NCBI RefSeq assembly: GCF_027587375.1
Contig: NZ_JAMXIC010000001.1
Coordinates: forward strand, 372,001 to 436,000
Length of the DNA stretch: 64,000 nucleotides
Direction of reading: 5' to 3'
Source of the DNA: Arthrobacter sp. B2a2-09
GTDB lineage: Bacteria > Actinomycetota > Actinomycetes > Actinomycetales > Micrococcaceae
Of the stretch, positions 60,886 to 64,000 are shown in pieces (position 1 is the stretch's first letter; every line of letters starts with the position of its first letter). Below the pieces are notes generated by a model. That model searched no databases, had not been told where the DNA came from, and saw only the letters and a list, made by a program, of their open reading frames with translations. Made by a program: the position numbers and the translations under genes.

Positions 60886-61404
60886 TTACTTTCCACTATC
60901 GGCATCTGCCTGGGGGGCTGCAGAGATCAATTCTTGAAGTGCTTCGAGGAGCGGTTGCTTGTCGGCGGCGTGCCTGGTCCTGAATCCGGTGTCGAGCTCG
61001 TGTTCTCCGAGCATCCAGCTCAAGACCACGAGTCCATCCTTCTCTACGAACTTGCCTGCCATGCCGTTGGCGCTGCCGCAATCGGTCACGGCGTCCGCCG
61101 GAACGAACAATGGTGCAGTCCCCTTCCGGTCGAAGAGGACGCCTTCCGGATGGACGCTCATTTCCGCGTTTCCGCGGAAGCCAAGCCCGTGGACGGCGAC
61201 CCGGTCAAGCCAATCTCCCGCCGTCGTCGTGGCTACATACTGGCCTTCAGCCACAATGCCCGCCGGGCTGAGCCTTTCAGGCACTTCCGGAAGCTGCCCG
61301 AGGCCGGCCTGCCGCTTGAGCCTGCTGCGCCAACCTATCGCAATGAGTCCGGCCGCGACCGCGGCAAGGACCACAACGATGAGCAGGGAAGCAATCTTGT
61401 CCAT
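60886..61404 (-). CDS. membrane-anchored PH-like protein of the pyr operon
   Basis: The 172-aa protein has one N-terminal membrane helix ([21 protein letters not shown], about residues 4-25) and a soluble domain of PH-like fold (about 50-160). The same type of protein sits between pyrC and carA in other actinobacterial pyr operons. Its role is unknown; position suggests a link to pyrimidine synthesis or membrane tethering. Its ATG overlaps the pyrC stop by one base, and it ends 4 bp before carA. Confidence 0.85.
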   Translation of the reverse strand: MDKIASLLIVVVLAAVAAGLIAIGWRSRLKRQAGLGQLPEVPERLSPAGIVAEGQYVATTTAGDWLDRVAVHGLGFRGNAEMSVHPEGVLFDRKGTAPLFVPADAVTDCGSANGMAGKFVEKDGLVVLSWMLGEHELDTGFRTRHAADKQPLLEALQELISAAPQADADSGK

Positions 61405-62764
61405 TATTTGCTGCTGCCAGCGGCGGCGGGATCCGCTGCGTAGCGGTACGGCGTGTTGAGCTTGCCGTCCAGTACGGTCGGGTGGCCCTTGAAGAAGGTG
61501 GCGACGACGGCGCCTGGCAGCTCTTTGCCCGCAAAGGGTGAGTTCCGGCCCATGGTCGCCATCTTATGCGGATCCACTGTCCACCGGGCAGCCGTGTCCA
61601 CGAGGATCACGTTCGCGGGCTCGCCGGCCTCGAGCGGACGTCCCTGATCTGCGACGCGGCCAATGGCCGCGGGCACCGTGGACGTGACGCGGGCGAAGTC
61701 GGCCCACGTCATGAGCCCGGTTTCGATCATGGTTTCCTGGACTACCGACAAGGCAGTCTCCAGTCCCGTCATGCCCATGGCCGCCTGGGCCCACTCGCAC
61801 TCTTTGTGCTCGCTCGGATGCGGGGCGTGGTCCGTGCCCACGACGTCGATGGTGCCGTCGGCGAGCCCGGCACGGAGCGCCTGGACATCCGCGTCGGTGC
61901 GCAGGGGCGGGTTGACTTTGTAGACGGGGTCGTAGCTGCGAACCAGTTCGTCGGTGAGCAACAAGTGGTGGGGCGTGACCTCGGCGGTGACGTTGATTCC
62001 CCGTTCCTTGGCCCAACGGACGATTTCCACCGAGCCGGCGGTGGATACGTGGCACACGTGCAGGCGGGAGCCGACGTGCTGGGCCAGGAGGACGTCCCGG
62101 GCGATGATGCTCTCTTCGGCGACCGCAGGCCACCCGGCAAGGCCGAGAACCGCGGAGACGGTGCCCTCGTTCATCTGGGCGCCCGCGGTGAGGCGCGGTT
62201 CCTGCGCGTGCTGGGCAACGACGCCGTCGAACGCCTTGACGTACTCCAGGGCGCGGCGCATCAGCACGGGGTCGTGGACGCAGATGCCGTCGTCGGAGAA
62301 GACCCGGACTTGGGCGCGGGAGTCTGCCATGGCGCCGAGTTCCGCGAGCTGCTCGCCGGCGAGTCCGACCGTGACGGCACCCACCGGGCGCACGTCTACC
62401 CAACCGGAAGCTCGGCCCAGGCTGTGGACCTGCTCGACGACGCCGGCGGTGTCCGCCACCGGGTTGCTGTTGGCCATGGCGTGGACCGCGGTGTAGCCGC
62501 CAAGGGCCGCGGCGCGGGTACCGGTTTCAACGGTCTCCGCGTCCTCGCGGCCAGGTTCACGCAAGTGGGTGTGGATGTCGACCATGCCGGGAAGTGCCAC
62601 GAGGCCCGCTGCCTCGATCACGGTGGCACCTTCGGCGGAAAGGCCGGTGCCGCGCTCAGCGATGACGCCGTCGCGGATCAGCAGGTCCTCGGCGTCGCCA
62701 CCCAGGATGGCCGCGCCGCGGATCAAATAGGTACCCGTTGCTGTCCCTGTTGCGGTCTCGGTCA

Positions 62765-62765
<1 letters not shown>
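61404..62765 (-). CDS. pyrC: dihydroorotase
   Basis: The 453-aa amidohydrolase makes dihydroorotate from carbamoyl aspartate. The metal-binding HTH (His65, His67 in MVDIHTHLREPG) and later His/Asp ligands (GTDHAPHPSEHK) are present. Length fits the class I enzyme. It overlaps pyrB by one base (TGATG). Confidence 0.96.

Positions 62766-64000
<1,235 letters not shown>

Overview
The window is about 64 kb of high-GC DNA from an actinobacterium, most likely Arthrobacter or a close relative in the Micrococcaceae. The basis is frequent GTG/TTG starts, mIHF next to gmk and rpoZ, an hrcA-dnaJ pair under a CIRCE operator, a PriA without helicase motifs, and a pyr operon with a small membrane protein between pyrC and carA. 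No rRNA, tRNA or CRISPR array was found. The species cannot be fixed from sequence reading alone.

Layout. 1-3154: end of an FAD-dependent dehydrogenase and two tandem, related alpha/beta hydrolases. 3193-6728: uppS, recO, leuA; leuA has a leucine-codon leader that can pair with its ribosome binding site. 6844-8796: M13 metallopeptidase. 8810-14294 (minus): LCP cell-wall ligase and the phoH-ybeY-CNNM/CBS-era cluster. 14716-23460: GerMN-type lipoprotein, rsmE-dnaJ-hrcA with CIRCE, DUF3097, DUF4870, hemW, lepA. 23678-24678: orphan PemK/MazF-like protein and rpsT. 24731-25887: a small accessory insert (one membrane protein gene and short IS-end-like tandem repeats) between two copies of a structured repeat. 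25882-29573: holA, a truncated comEC, comEA.

29410-34859 is the main accessory region. A gap-free 252-bp direct repeat, covering the first ~55 codons of comEA plus 88 bp upstream, brackets decayed phage structural genes, several unrecognised membrane-anchored protein genes, and a chimeric gene with the ComEA N-terminus on an unrelated C-terminus. It looks like a degraded prophage or integrative element sitting at comEA. No integrase remains.

34885-40620: DUF222/HNH protein, DegV, and leuS, which has its own short leucine leader peptide and a terminator-like attenuator. 40819-46221: glycerol cluster glpK-glpF-glpD with a divergent SorC-type regulator. 46276-49197: aldo/keto reductase, alpha/beta hydrolase, glycosyltransferase. 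49194-64000 (minus): priA, metK, coaBC, rpoZ, gmk, mihF, pyrF, carB, carA, a membrane protein, pyrC, pyrB and the end of pyrR, a tightly overlapping pyrimidine operon transcribed from beyond the right edge.

The strongest regulatory signals are the two leucine leader systems (leuA and leuS), which would link leucine synthesis and leucyl-tRNA charging to leucine supply, and the CIRCE site ahead of hrcA-dnaJ. The most unusual structural signals are the comEA duplication with its phage patchwork and the duplicated structured repeat beside holA.
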